Source: Desulfovibrio sp. JY
GTDB taxonomy: Bacteria; Desulfobacterota; Desulfovibrionia; Desulfovibrionales; Desulfovibrionaceae
NCBI GenBank assembly: GCA_021730285.1
Contig: CP082962.1
Span: 1,860,001 to 1,924,000 of the forward strand
Length of the DNA: 64,000 nucleotides
Reading direction: 5' to 3'
The translations under genes were made by a program, and so were the position numbers. Below the pieces are notes generated by a model that made no database searches, had not been told where the DNA came from, and saw only the letters and a list, made by a program, of their open reading frames with translations. Of this stretch, positions 27,680 through 35,529 are shown piece by piece; position 1 is the stretch's first letter, and each line of letters starts with the position of its first letter.

Positions 27680-28252
27680 ATGCTCCCGTTTTTCGGATCC
27701 AAAAGCGAAAAGGATATTGGCGACCGGTTGCTTGGCAAGCCGCGTCGCTTCCGTCTGCCCCGCCATGGCGCGGCCGTGACCGTCTACGGCCGGCTGGTCG
27801 CGTTTTTCCGTCGTGAACATGAGCCCGATGGGCTCATGCCGCCGGCGCCCGGCCGGGTGGAACTCATCGCCCTTTTCGTCACCCGCGCCGGCCGCTACCT
27901 CGTCTACTACGTCGTGGCCTACCCCGAGTCCGAAGATATCGCCGGCCGCCACGAATACATTCATGTTCTGGAAAACCTGACTTCCGTGCGGACCTTCCTG
28001 GCCGCCATGCACTATCCCAATCGGTCCGATTTCGCCGACAGGCTGGTGGAGCAGGCCCTGGCCACCCTGGAAGGCGGTCAGGCCAAGGGGAAAAAGGTCG
28101 TCCAGGCCGACACCGGCATCGAGACCCTGGCTCCCGCTCCCACCCCGGCTCCCGCGCCGGACGAGACGACCGCTGTCGCCGATGCCCCCGCCGCGCTTGT
28201 CGCGGGAGGAGGGGCAAAGGACGCCTCCGGCGGCCAGGGGAAAACTTTTTGA
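27680..28252 (+). CDS. Protein of unknown function with Pro/Ala-rich tail
   Basis: The 190-residue soluble protein has GGAGG nine bases before the ATG. Residues 1-135 look like a compact alpha/beta domain (RVELIALFVTRAGRYLVYYV) without a motif that I recognise. The tail (about 145-190) is low-complexity Pro-Ala-Thr-Gly. The stop codon lies in the loop of a terminator hairpin, so the last residues GGQGKTF are encoded by the repeat itself. It is monocistronic by context. Confidence 0.75.
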   Translation: MLPFFGSKSEKDIGDRLLGKPRRFRLPRHGAAVTVYGRLVAFFRREHEPDGLMPPAPGRVELIALFVTRAGRYLVYYVVAYPESEDIAGRHEYIHVLENLTSVRTFLAAMHYPNRSDFADRLVEQALATLEGGQAKGKKVVQADTGIETLAPAPTPAPAPDETTAVADAPAALVAGGGAKDASGGQGKTF

Positions 28253-28269
28253 AAAAAGTTTTCCCCTGG
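28234..28269 (+). repeat. Palindromic repeat, copy 3 (terminator overlapping a stop codon)
   Basis: Arms CCAGGGGAAAACTTTT and AAAAGTTTTCCCCTGG flank TGAA, which contains the stop TGA of the gene at 27680. The right flank ACCCCTTTCAAAAACTTGTAACGG-type sequence is shared with the copies at 49.7 and 56.4 kb. Confidence 0.8.
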
Positions 28270-28479
28270 ACCCCTTTCAAAAACTTGTAACGGTTATGTC
28301 AGGAGAAACCCTCTTTCGCTTTTCGGGGAGAGAGGGAGGCGTTTCCGTTATGGGAGAGGGGGCTCCATTGCTCCCTGTAAATGATCGTCAGCCGGCAGAT
28401 CGAGACAGCCTGATCCCAATTTTCCGGTATCGAGCAACGTTTTGAGGGGCGGGATAGTGCCGTTCTGAGAGACGGCATG

Positions 28480-28636
28480 CGGGCGGATCAAGATTTCCGG
28501 GGACGACAGCGTTTCCAAGTAAGAAGCGCGTGTCCAGGTCCGTCGGGGTGGGCGGAGCGGACGCGAAGGCGTATTCTTCAAATATGCGCCGCGCGCGGCC
28601 GCACCGCCCACCCCGACGGGCAGGCAGGCAGCCAAC
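28480..28636 (-). ncRNA. Structured intergenic element B, partner of element A
   Basis: On the minus strand 28604-28619 pairs perfectly with 28540-28555 (16 bp, arm CCGTCGGGGTGGGCGG). Inside are a GCGG/CCGC step, a CGCG/CGCG stem (28594-28597 / 28562-28565), GGCG/CGCC, and the TATT/AATA stem with TGAAG loop. The outer stem differs from element A but pairs perfectly, and the inner stem shows an A-T to G-C compensatory change. Flanks GGTTGGCTG (5') and CCTGGACACGCG (3') also match element A. It lies downstream of the ferredoxin operon, read in the same direction; repeat copy 3 follows about 210 bp further on. The rest of 28253-28786 shows no gene. Confidence 0.6.
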
Positions 28637-28737
28637 CCGCCGGACAGACAGTCGATACCTTTCCATTCCATGAAAGCAGTGACGGGCGAACGCCCGCACA
28701 CCCGGGATACGGCGAACGCCGTTCTTGCAAAGGGCGT

Positions 28738-28772
28738 GCGGGGAAAACGCTTGTGAAAAGCGCTCCCCCCGC
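28738..28772 (-). terminator. Hairpin after the ferredoxin operon
   Basis: GCGGGG and CCCCGC enclose CGCTT/AAGCG with a short loop, 15 bp after the stop at 28787. No clear T-tract follows on the minus strand, so termination may be partial and allow read-through into element B. Confidence 0.45.
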
Positions 28773-28786
28773 AGGCATGCTTTTCC

Positions 28787-29293
28787 CTACGACTGCCGCA
28801 GCAGGATGCGTTTGCCGTAGGCCTCGCGTTCGTCCGGCGCGGGCTTTTCCGGTCGCACGAAGCGCAGGGCGTGGGCGGTGCAGCCGGTGACGCAGGCCGG
28901 ATCCAGCCCCGCGTCGATGCGGTCGCGGCAGTAGTCGCACTTGACCACCTTGCCCGTGGCCTCGTTCCACTGGGGAATGCGCCAGGGGCAGGCCTGGATG
29001 CAGGCCTTGCAGCCCACGCACAAGTCCTCCCGCACGTAGACCACGCCGTCCTCCTCGCGCCGGGTCATGGCCCCGGTGGGGCAGGCCGGCACACACCATG
29101 GCTTCTCGCAATGGTAGCAGGACATATAGAGGTTCAAAAGGCGCGGCTTGCCCTTGGCCATGTCCGGGCCGACGGACACCAGCTTGCCCGGCTTGGCCGA
29201 AGCCGGCACGCCGTTTTTGACCTGGCAGTGCACTTCGCAGGCGTGGCAGGCGATGCAGCGCTTCTTGTCGAGTTGGATCATGTACTTGCTCAT
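28787..29293 (-). CDS. Four-cluster ferredoxin-type electron-transfer subunit
   Basis: The ATG at 29293 overlaps the stop of the upstream ferredoxin gene (ATGA); the longer frame is a shadow. The 168-residue protein has four Cys groups: CIACHACEVHC, CYHCEKPWCVPACP, CVGCKACIQACP and CDYCRDRIDAGLDPACVTGC. This is the NrfC/PhsB/DmsB type that binds four [4Fe-4S] clusters and passes electrons to a molybdopterin catalytic subunit. It has no signal sequence, so it is cytoplasmic. The divergent oxidoreductase gene at 30120 is the likely partner. Confidence 0.9.
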   Translation of the reverse strand: MSKYMIQLDKKRCIACHACEVHCQVKNGVPASAKPGKLVSVGPDMAKGKPRLLNLYMSCYHCEKPWCVPACPTGAMTRREEDGVVYVREDLCVGCKACIQACPWRIPQWNEATGKVVKCDYCRDRIDAGLDPACVTGCTAHALRFVRPEKPAPDEREAYGKRILLRQS

Positions 29294-29859
29294 GCGGGCT
29301 CCTTGACGGCGGCGGGCTCGGGCAACGTTTCGAGGGATTGCCTTCGCAGGCGGGTCAGCAGGTCGAGGCGGAAGTCCTCGCGCCGCGTGCCGATGAAATA
29401 GGCGTGGCGGGAAAAGCGCAGCGACGCGACGGGGCAGGTCCTCACGCACTGGCCGCACAGGCTGCACAGGGAATAGTCGTAGGTGAAAATGCCCGGGAAC
29501 TTGCAGCCCTTTTGCGGGGCCGGGGCCATCATCTCGACGCGGGGGATGAGCTCCCCGACCATCTCCTCGGCCTCGCGTCCCTTGGGGCCGGCGCCGCCCA
29601 CGGGGCAGGCGACCGACAGGCAGTTCGACGGACAGGCCCGCACGCAGGCCCCGCAGGCCACGCAGCGCGGGCTTCCCGGATCGTCGTCCTTGCCCACAAG
29701 CTCCACGTGCCCCCGGTAGCTGTCGAGGTTCGTCACCTCGCCCATGGGGTACAGCACGGTGATGTTCGGCTTGGCCAGGGCCTTGCCGGTGATGCGAAGC
29801 CCCACAAACAGACTCTTGAGTCCCGTGGCCGCTTCGGCCAGGAGTTCGGTCAGGGTCAC
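29290..29859 (-). CDS. NuoI-like 2[4Fe-4S] ferredoxin
   Basis: I chose the GTG at 29859 because GGGAGG lies six bases upstream; the GTG at 29889 has no ribosome site. The 189-residue protein has two classical cluster motifs, CVACGACVRACP and CSLCGQCVRTCP, with extra Cys between them, as in NuoI and HycF. An N-terminal amphipathic helix (ATGLKSLFVGLRITGKAL) resembles the NuoI membrane-contact helix. No other complex I subunit is nearby. It probably accepts or delivers electrons for the divergent Mo/W enzyme. Confidence 0.85.
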   Translation of the reverse strand: MTLTELLAEAATGLKSLFVGLRITGKALAKPNITVLYPMGEVTNLDSYRGHVELVGKDDDPGSPRCVACGACVRACPSNCLSVACPVGGAGPKGREAEEMVGELIPRVEMMAPAPQKGCKFPGIFTYDYSLCSLCGQCVRTCPVASLRFSRHAYFIGTRREDFRLDLLTRLRRQSLETLPEPAAVKEPA

Positions 29860-29910
29860 GCCCAACCTCCCGTGGCGTTCATCGCTCACGTCGAAAATAG
29901 TATTTTTCCC

Positions 29911-29941
29911 AGTATAAACGGTTTTTTCCGCCTCATGTCAA
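29911..29941 (-). promoter_or_regulatory. Predicted promoter of the ferredoxin pair
   Basis: On the minus strand TTGACA (29936-29941) and TATACT (29911-29916) are 19 bp apart, slightly long. Both boxes are close to consensus. Confidence 0.5.
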
Positions 29942-29974
29942 CGATTGGGACACAAGTTCCCACCTTCACAAACA

Positions 29975-30004
29975 TTGCCTGCGACAGGCGTGATTCAGTA
30001 TAGT
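29975..30004 (+). promoter_or_regulatory. Predicted promoter of the Mo/W oxidoreductase gene
   Basis: TTGCCT (29975-29980) and TATAGT (29999-30004) are 18 bp apart. The start would be near 30011, about 110 bp before the ATG at 30120. The spacer holds a small GCCTG-CGA-CAGGC inverted repeat. Confidence 0.5.
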
Positions 30005-30119
30005 ACACGTTCCCCATTTCACAACGCTTTTTTCTTGCCACGGGTCACGAATTTCAGGTAATGCGTGAAAGAATCAAACATTTCCGGCAAACGCAACGCC
30101 GCCTGGATTGGAGCGAATC

Positions 30120-32213
30120 ATGGAACAAAAACAAGTCTACAGCGTCTGCGGCATGTGCACGGTGCGCTGCCCGATGATGGCAACGGTTGCGGACAACACC
30201 GTGGTGCAGCTGCAAGGCAATCCCCATGCCGCCGGCATCAAGGGGGCGCTTTGCGCTCGCGGGGCGGCCGGGGCGGCGCTTATCGCCGACGACGAACGTC
30301 CCCAGTTTCCCATGATCCGGGCCGGCGAACGCGGCGAGGGCAAATGGCGCAAGGTGTCCTGGGACGAGGCGTTGGCCTACGTGGCCGGGAAGCTTTCCGG
30401 CATCAAGGACGCCCACGGCGGCCGCTCCATCCTGCTGTCCGATCGCGGCGGACCGTTTCGCGACATGCACCGGGCTTTTTTGAAGGCGCTCGGCTCCCCC
30501 AACTACTGCAACCACGACGCGGCCTGCGCCAGGAACGTGCAGCACGCGGCCCTGTCCCTTTTCGGCTTCGGCCGCAAGGACGTGGCCTACGACTACAAGA
30601 GCAGCAAGCATGTGGTGCTCCAGACCCGCAACATCTTCGAGGCCATAAACGTCAAGGAGGTCAACGACCTGCTCGACGCCAAGGAGGCCGGGGCCAAGAT
30701 CACCTGCATCGACGTGCGCAGCACGGTCACGGCGGCCAAGGCCGACAACTTCTTCATGGTCCGGCCGGGCACGGACTATGTCTTCAATCTGGCCGTCATC
30801 CATGTGCTTTTGGCCAAGGGGCTTTACGACCGGGAGTTCGCTTCGGCCTGGATCAAGGAGCACGACCTGGAGGCGCTGAGGGCCTTTGTCGAGCCCTACG
30901 GCCCCGAATTCGCGGCCGCCGAAACGGGCATCCCGGCCAGGCGCATCGAGGCCCTGGCCGCCCAGCTCGCCGCCGCCGCCCCGGCCGTCATCTGGCACCC
31001 CGGCTGGATGACCGCCCGCTACGGCGACTCCTTCAACGTCTGCCGCTCGGCCTACATCATCAACGTCCTGCTCGGGGCCATCGGGGCCAAGGGCGGGCTG
31101 CCGCTCACCAACAAGCCGGCCCACGTGGGCAAGAAGGGCCTCAAGACCCTGGTGGGGCTTTTCCAAAAGCCCGAGGACAAGCGCGTGGACGGCGTGGGCT
31201 GGATGGAGGGCCGCACCCATTTCGACACCGGCCCGGGACTGGTCAACCTGGCCTACGAGGCCATCGAGACGGGCGAGCCCTATCCGATCAAGGCCTACAT
31301 CGCCCATCGCCACGATCCGCTCATGGCCTTTCCGGATTCGGCCGACGTCAAGCGGCGCTGGAAGAACCTGGAGCTGCTCGTCGCCGTGACCTTTTCCTGG
31401 TCGGACACGGCCTGGTTTTCCGACGTGGTCCTGCCCATGTCGCCGTACCTGGAGCGCGAGTCCATGATCGCGACCAAAAGCGGCGTGTCGCCGTCGTTGT
31501 TCGTGCGCCGCCGGGCCCTCGAGCCCCGGTTCGACACCCGGGCCGACTGGGAGATCTACCGCGATCTGGCCCGGGTCATGGGCATAAAGGAGCTGGATTT
31601 CGCCTCCATCGAGGACATCTGGGCCTTCCAGCTGGCCGACACCGGCTACGCCATCGACGATTTCGAGGCCACGGGCATGGTCAAGCTCGGCGGGCCGCTC
31701 TACCGCCCGGTGGACGAGAAGACCTTCAAGACGGGTTCGGGCAAGATCGAGTTTATTAATCCCAAGCTCGAGGCCGACGGGCTCACGTCCCTGGCCCCCT
31801 ACGTCTCGCCGGCCAGCCCGCCGGAAGGGCGTTACCGGGTCAGCTTCGGCCGGGTGGGGCTGCACACCCAGGGCCATACCGTCAACAACCCGCTGCTTTT
31901 CGCCCAGATGCCGGAGAACGTGCTGTGGATAAACAGCGACGAGGCGCAAAAGCGCGGCATCGCCGACGGGGCCGTGGTCGAGGTGCGAAACGGTTCGTAC
32001 GCCGGGCGGCTTAAGGCCAAGGTGACGGAGGGCATCCATCCCGAAACCGTCTTCATGGTGCATGGCTTCGGCCATACCCTGCCCGTGGAGAGCCGGGCCA
32101 GGGGCCGGGGCGTGGCCGACAACGAGCTTATGCCCCTGGGCATCGCCAACTGGGACAAGGGCGGCGGCGGCGTGTCCATGCAGGAGCACTTCGTCTCTGT
32201 GACACCCGTTTGA
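30120..32213 (+). CDS. Cytoplasmic bis-MGD molybdo/tungsto-oxidoreductase catalytic subunit
   Basis: The start ATG at 30120 has TGGAG upstream; the TTG at 30108 is less likely. The 697-residue protein belongs to the DMSO reductase superfamily. It has a [4Fe-4S] site CGMCTVRCPMM with a further Cys in GALCARG. A candidate Mo/W-ligating Cys is in NHDAACARNVQHA. Molybdopterin motifs follow (WHPGWMTARYG, FSWSDTAWFSDVVLPM) and the C-terminal domain has GRVGLHTQGHTVNNP. There is no Tat signal, so it is cytoplasmic. Sequence features resemble thiosulfate/polysulfide reductases (PhsA/PsrA) more than formate dehydrogenases, but the absence of a membrane subunit leaves the substrate open. Confidence 0.85.
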   Translation: MEQKQVYSVCGMCTVRCPMMATVADNTVVQLQGNPHAAGIKGALCARGAAGAALIADDERPQFPMIRAGERGEGKWRKVSWDEALAYVAGKLSGIKDAHGGRSILLSDRGGPFRDMHRAFLKALGSPNYCNHDAACARNVQHAALSLFGFGRKDVAYDYKSSKHVVLQTRNIFEAINVKEVNDLLDAKEAGAKITCIDVRSTVTAAKADNFFMVRPGTDYVFNLAVIHVLLAKGLYDREFASAWIKEHDLEALRAFVEPYGPEFAAAETGIPARRIEALAAQLAAAAPAVIWHPGWMTARYGDSFNVCRSAYIINVLLGAIGAKGGLPLTNKPAHVGKKGLKTLVGLFQKPEDKRVDGVGWMEGRTHFDTGPGLVNLAYEAIETGEPYPIKAYIAHRHDPLMAFPDSADVKRRWKNLELLVAVTFSWSDTAWFSDVVLPMSPYLERESMIATKSGVSPSLFVRRRALEPRFDTRADWEIYRDLARVMGIKELDFASIEDIWAFQLADTGYAIDDFEATGMVKLGGPLYRPVDEKTFKTGSGKIEFINPKLEADGLTSLAPYVSPASPPEGRYRVSFGRVGLHTQGHTVNNPLLFAQMPENVLWINSDEAQKRGIADGAVVEVRNGSYAGRLKAKVTEGIHPETVFMVHGFGHTLPVESRARGRGVADNELMPLGIANWDKGGGGVSMQEHFVSVTPV

Positions 32214-32228
32214 AATTGTAAAAGGTTT

Positions 32229-32268
32229 GGCACGGCGAGGGGTTGTGGCTCTTGCCCTCCGCCGTGCC
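32229..32268 (+). terminator. Hairpin after the oxidoreductase gene
   Basis: GGCACGGCG-AGGG and CCCT-CCGCCGTGCC form a stem with one bulge, 15 bp after the stop. There is no T-tract, so the efficiency is uncertain. Confidence 0.5.
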
Positions 32269-32303
32269 GGGACGAGGGCAGTCACGAAAATTCAAAAAAC
32301 CCG

Positions 32304-32332
32304 TTGACCGGATATCGTTGTGTTGGTACAAA
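32304..32332 (+). promoter_or_regulatory. Predicted promoter of the MarR gene, with possible operator
   Basis: TTGACC (32304-32309) and TACAAA (32327-32332) are 17 bp apart. Transcription would start near 32339, four bases before the ATG at 32343. An inverted repeat TTGT-N6-ACAA (32318-32331) overlaps the -10 box and could be an autoregulatory site. Confidence 0.5.
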
Positions 32333-32342
32333 TTAAACATAT

Positions 32343-32807
32343 ATGGACGCCAAACCGCCAACCCGGGACGAACTGTGTCCCTTCCCCCTGCGCCAATCCA
32401 TCGGGTTTCTCCTGGTGCGAACGGCTCTTAAGCTGCGCCTGCTCGGCAACACCATCCTGCAGGAGGCCGGGGAGGAACTTACGGTGGACCAATGGGGCAT
32501 CCTGAATCTGCTGTGGGAATCCGATGGCCAGACCCCGGTGGAACTGGCCCGTCGCGCCGACAAGGACAAACCCAACGTCACCCGCTTGCTGCAAATCCTG
32601 GAAGACAGGGGATACGTCGTGCGCCAGCCCGACCCCAAGGATCGACGCAGCCACAGAATCCTTTTGACCGAGGCCGGCCGGGCCATCAAGGACCGGCTGC
32701 TCGAACTGGGCTCCACCTGCCACGAGCGCGCCTGCCAGGGGCTCTCCGCCCAGGAAGTCGCCACGCTCAAGGATCTGCTCAACCGCGTCTACCACAACGT
32801 TTCCTGA
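32343..32807 (+). CDS. MarR-family transcriptional regulator
   Basis: The 154-residue protein has the winged helix-turn-helix of MarR: WGILNLLWESDGQTPVELA, then DKPNVTRLLQILEDRGYV and the wing DPKDRRSHRILLT. It is flanked by the Mo/W oxidoreductase and the FmdE-MoeA fusion and probably controls one or both. No Shine-Dalgarno precedes the ATG and a promoter-like sequence ends four bases upstream, so the transcript may be leaderless. The effector is unknown. Confidence 0.9.
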   Translation: MDAKPPTRDELCPFPLRQSIGFLLVRTALKLRLLGNTILQEAGEELTVDQWGILNLLWESDGQTPVELARRADKDKPNVTRLLQILEDRGYVVRQPDPKDRRSHRILLTEAGRAIKDRLLELGSTCHERACQGLSAQEVATLKDLLNRVYHNVS

Positions 32808-32846
32808 GTCTCCCCTTCCATTGCCGCTTCGCGGCACGAGGTCGCC

Positions 32847-34490
32847 ATGACACAGCTGCATGAAAAAGCGGTCGAGGACAGCTCGATCGGTCCGTATACT
32901 TTTGAGCAATTTCTGGAAGTCGCTGCCGCGTTTCACGGCAACCCGGCGCCGGGACTCATTATCGGCGGTTTCATGGTGGATGCGGCCAGGGCCTTTCTGC
33001 CCGAGGGCATCCTGTTCGACGCCGTGGTCGAGACGAAGAAATGCCTGCCCGACGCGGTCCAGATCCTCACCCCGCCAAGCTACGGCAACGGCTGGATGCG
33101 GGTGCTCAACCTCGGCCGTTACGCCTTGTCCCTTTACGACAAGACCACGGGCGAAGGCTACCGCGTCTGGCTCGATCCCGAACATCTGAAGGCCTGGCCG
33201 GAAATCCACGCCTGGTACCTCAAGACCAAGCCGAAAAAGGAACAGAACCGGGAGCGGCTCTTCGCCGAGATCAAGGCCGGGGCCCGCGCGCTTTGCCGGG
33301 TGGCCAGGGTGCGGGCGCGTCCGGACTTCGTGGCCAAGCCCCACATGGGGGCCATCGGCGTGTGCCCGGTGTGCGGCGAGGGCTACCCCACCGCCGACGG
33401 GGCCATCTGCCGGGGCTGCGCCGGCGAGGCGCCCTATGTCCGGGAACACGAGTCGCCGCGGCTTCGGGCCGTGCCGGTCGGGGAAGCGGCCGGCCGCCGG
33501 GTGCTGCATGACATGACCCGCATCGTGCCCGGCAGTTCCAAGGGCGTTGAATTTTCCGCCGGGGCCGCCATCAGCGCCGGCGACGTCTGCCGGCTGCAGA
33601 CCATGGGCAAGAACCAGGTCTACGTGGAGGACCTTTCCGAGCCGGACGGTGCCTTCGTCCATGAAAACGAGGCCGGTCTGGCCTTTGCCGAGGCCATGGC
33701 CGGTCCGGGCATCGTGACCTCCGGACCGCCGCGCGAGGGCAAGGTGGAGCTGCTGGCCGCGACAGACGGCCTGCTCACGATTGATAAGGAGCGTCTGGTC
33801 GCCTTCAACCTCGTCGAAGGCGTCATGTGCGCCAGCCGACAGGCCAACCTGGTGGTGGAGGCGGGCAAGGCCGTGGCCGGCTGCCGGGCCATTCCGCTCT
33901 ACCTGCCGCGCCGGGTCTTTGCCGCCGCCATGCATGTGCTCGAGGCCGGGCCGCTTTTCGTGGTGCGGCCGATCCGCAAGGCCAGGGCGGGCGTTTTGGT
34001 CACGGGCACGGAAGTCTTTTCCGGGCTTATCGAGGACAAGTTCGAGCCCGTGGTGCGGGCCAAGGTCGAGGCGCTTAAAGGCACGGTCGTGGCCGCCGAG
34101 AAGGTCCCGGACGACCGCGCCGCCGTGGCCGCCGGCGTGAAAAAGCTGCTCGCCGCCGGGGCCGACCTCATCATCACCACGGCCGGGCTGTCCGTGGACC
34201 CGGACGACGTCACGCGTCTCGGCCTCGACGACGCCGGACTGGCCGACGCCGTGCACGGCATGCCGGTTTTGCCCGGGGCCATGGCGCTGGTCGGGCGCAT
34301 CGGCGACGCCGACGTCATCGGCGTGCCGGCCTGCGCGCTTTTTCACCGCACCACCAGCTTCGATCTGCTTTTGCCCCGGGTGCTGGCCGGGCTGCGGCCA
34401 ACCCGCCGCGATCTGGCCGCCATGGCCGAAGGGGCCATGTGCCTGTCCTGCCGGGCCTGCACCTACCCCAAATGTCCCTTCGGCAAATAG
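32847..34490 (+). CDS. FmdE / zinc-ribbon / MoeA-type molybdopterin-binding fusion
   Basis: The 547-residue protein joins three parts. Residues about 15-160 are FmdE-like with the signature FHGNPAPGLIIGG. A Cys4 ribbon follows (VCPVCGEG and ICRGC, about 172-192). The rest is MoeA/MoaB-like, with LVTGTEVFSG and DLIITTAGLSVDPDDV. The C-terminus adds CLSCRACTYPKC, a possible extra metal site. FmdE domains occur with tungsten and molybdenum formyl-MFR dehydrogenases, and MoeA inserts the metal into the pterin. The protein may act in metal insertion for the oxidoreductase encoded upstream (inference). Confidence 0.85.
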   Translation: MTQLHEKAVEDSSIGPYTFEQFLEVAAAFHGNPAPGLIIGGFMVDAARAFLPEGILFDAVVETKKCLPDAVQILTPPSYGNGWMRVLNLGRYALSLYDKTTGEGYRVWLDPEHLKAWPEIHAWYLKTKPKKEQNRERLFAEIKAGARALCRVARVRARPDFVAKPHMGAIGVCPVCGEGYPTADGAICRGCAGEAPYVREHESPRLRAVPVGEAAGRRVLHDMTRIVPGSSKGVEFSAGAAISAGDVCRLQTMGKNQVYVEDLSEPDGAFVHENEAGLAFAEAMAGPGIVTSGPPREGKVELLAATDGLLTIDKERLVAFNLVEGVMCASRQANLVVEAGKAVAGCRAIPLYLPRRVFAAAMHVLEAGPLFVVRPIRKARAGVLVTGTEVFSGLIEDKFEPVVRAKVEALKGTVVAAEKVPDDRAAVAAGVKKLLAAGADLIITTAGLSVDPDDVTRLGLDDAGLADAVHGMPVLPGAMALVGRIGDADVIGVPACALFHRTTSFDLLLPRVLAGLRPTRRDLAAMAEGAMCLSCRACTYPKCPFGK

Positions 34491-34552
34491 CCGCCCCTTG
34501 ACCGTGTGGATTCGCCGTCCTATGGGAGGATGGCGAATCCGCCGGAGGCGCG

Positions 34553-35329
34553 ATGTTACGATTCCTGCCGGCCTCCCTCTTCTGGGGGGCCCTGCTTTTC
34601 CTGCCGCTTCGATCCTACGCCTATACGCTGTACGGCTACGAGGACGAGTACGGCATCGTGCATTTGAGCGAGGAAAAGCAGGACGACCATGCCGTGTTGC
34701 TCTACCAGGGGCCGACCGATCCCAAAATGGGCTTTCCGGCCATAAAAAAACGCATCCATGCCCTGGGCGCCGTGGCGCAAACCCGCAACGAGGCCTGGAT
34801 ACGCGACGCCACCCGGGCCTATGTGCGCATGGGCTCCGCGCCGCTCGGGCCTTCCGGCTACCCGCCGGTCATCGAATCCGGGCCGCTTATCGACCTTGTG
34901 CGGGCCAAAAGCCGGGCCTACGGCCTGGCTCCGGAACTGCTTTACGCCGTCATCGAGCAGGAATCGCGGTTTACGGCCCATGCCGTCTCGCCAAAGGGCG
35001 CGGCCGGGCTCATGCAGCTCATGCCCGAGACCCAGACCACCTTCGGCGTGGCCGATCCTTTCGATCCGGAGCGCAACGTGGCCACGGGCGCGAAGTTTCT
35101 GCGCGCGCTCATTGCCCGCTTCGGCACCCTGCCACTGGCGCTGGCCGCCTACAATGCCGGGCCGGAGACCGTGGCCCGCTCGGGCGGCATCCCCAACATT
35201 CCGGAGACGCAGAACTACGTGGCCCGGATTATGACCCGCTACGCCATGCTTCAGGAAAGCCATCCCGGGCTGGCCCCGAAAAAGTCCGTCCATACGGCCG
35301 TCCGGGGCAAGGCGAAGAAGAAACGGTAG
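34553..35329 (+). CDS. Secreted soluble lytic transglycosylase (SLT family)
   Basis: The 258-residue protein has a signal peptide (about 1-23) and a short N-terminal segment with YGYEDEYGIVHLSEE, similar to DUF4124-type leaders. The SLT domain follows at about 115-225 with the catalytic Glu in YAVIEQESRF and the motifs PKGAAGLMQLMPET and ALAAYNAGP. It cleaves peptidoglycan in the periplasm. The C-terminus is basic. GGAGG precedes the ATG. It has no operon partner. Confidence 0.9.
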   Translation: MLRFLPASLFWGALLFLPLRSYAYTLYGYEDEYGIVHLSEEKQDDHAVLLYQGPTDPKMGFPAIKKRIHALGAVAQTRNEAWIRDATRAYVRMGSAPLGPSGYPPVIESGPLIDLVRAKSRAYGLAPELLYAVIEQESRFTAHAVSPKGAAGLMQLMPETQTTFGVADPFDPERNVATGAKFLRALIARFGTLPLALAAYNAGPETVARSGGIPNIPETQNYVARIMTRYAMLQESHPGLAPKKSVHTAVRGKAKKKR

Positions 35330-35529
35330 TGTCGACTGCTATATTTTCTCTGCGAAGACGGTGTGTTGAGTGCGATACGCACACGTAAGGAACAGTGTTT
35401 GCCGGCAGAAGGGCGGCCTGGCTGGCCGTTCGTCGTGGCTTGGTCCCGCGTGGCCTTTGTGACGGGGGAATGTCTTGCATCCGTCGCCGGGATCGGCATC
35501 GGTCCCTGGAGGCGTCCTTGGGAGGTCCC

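Noticed and set aside
30054-32285. A 743-codon minus-strand frame
   Set aside because: Antisense shadow of the Mo/W oxidoreductase gene, whose motifs are clear on the plus strand.
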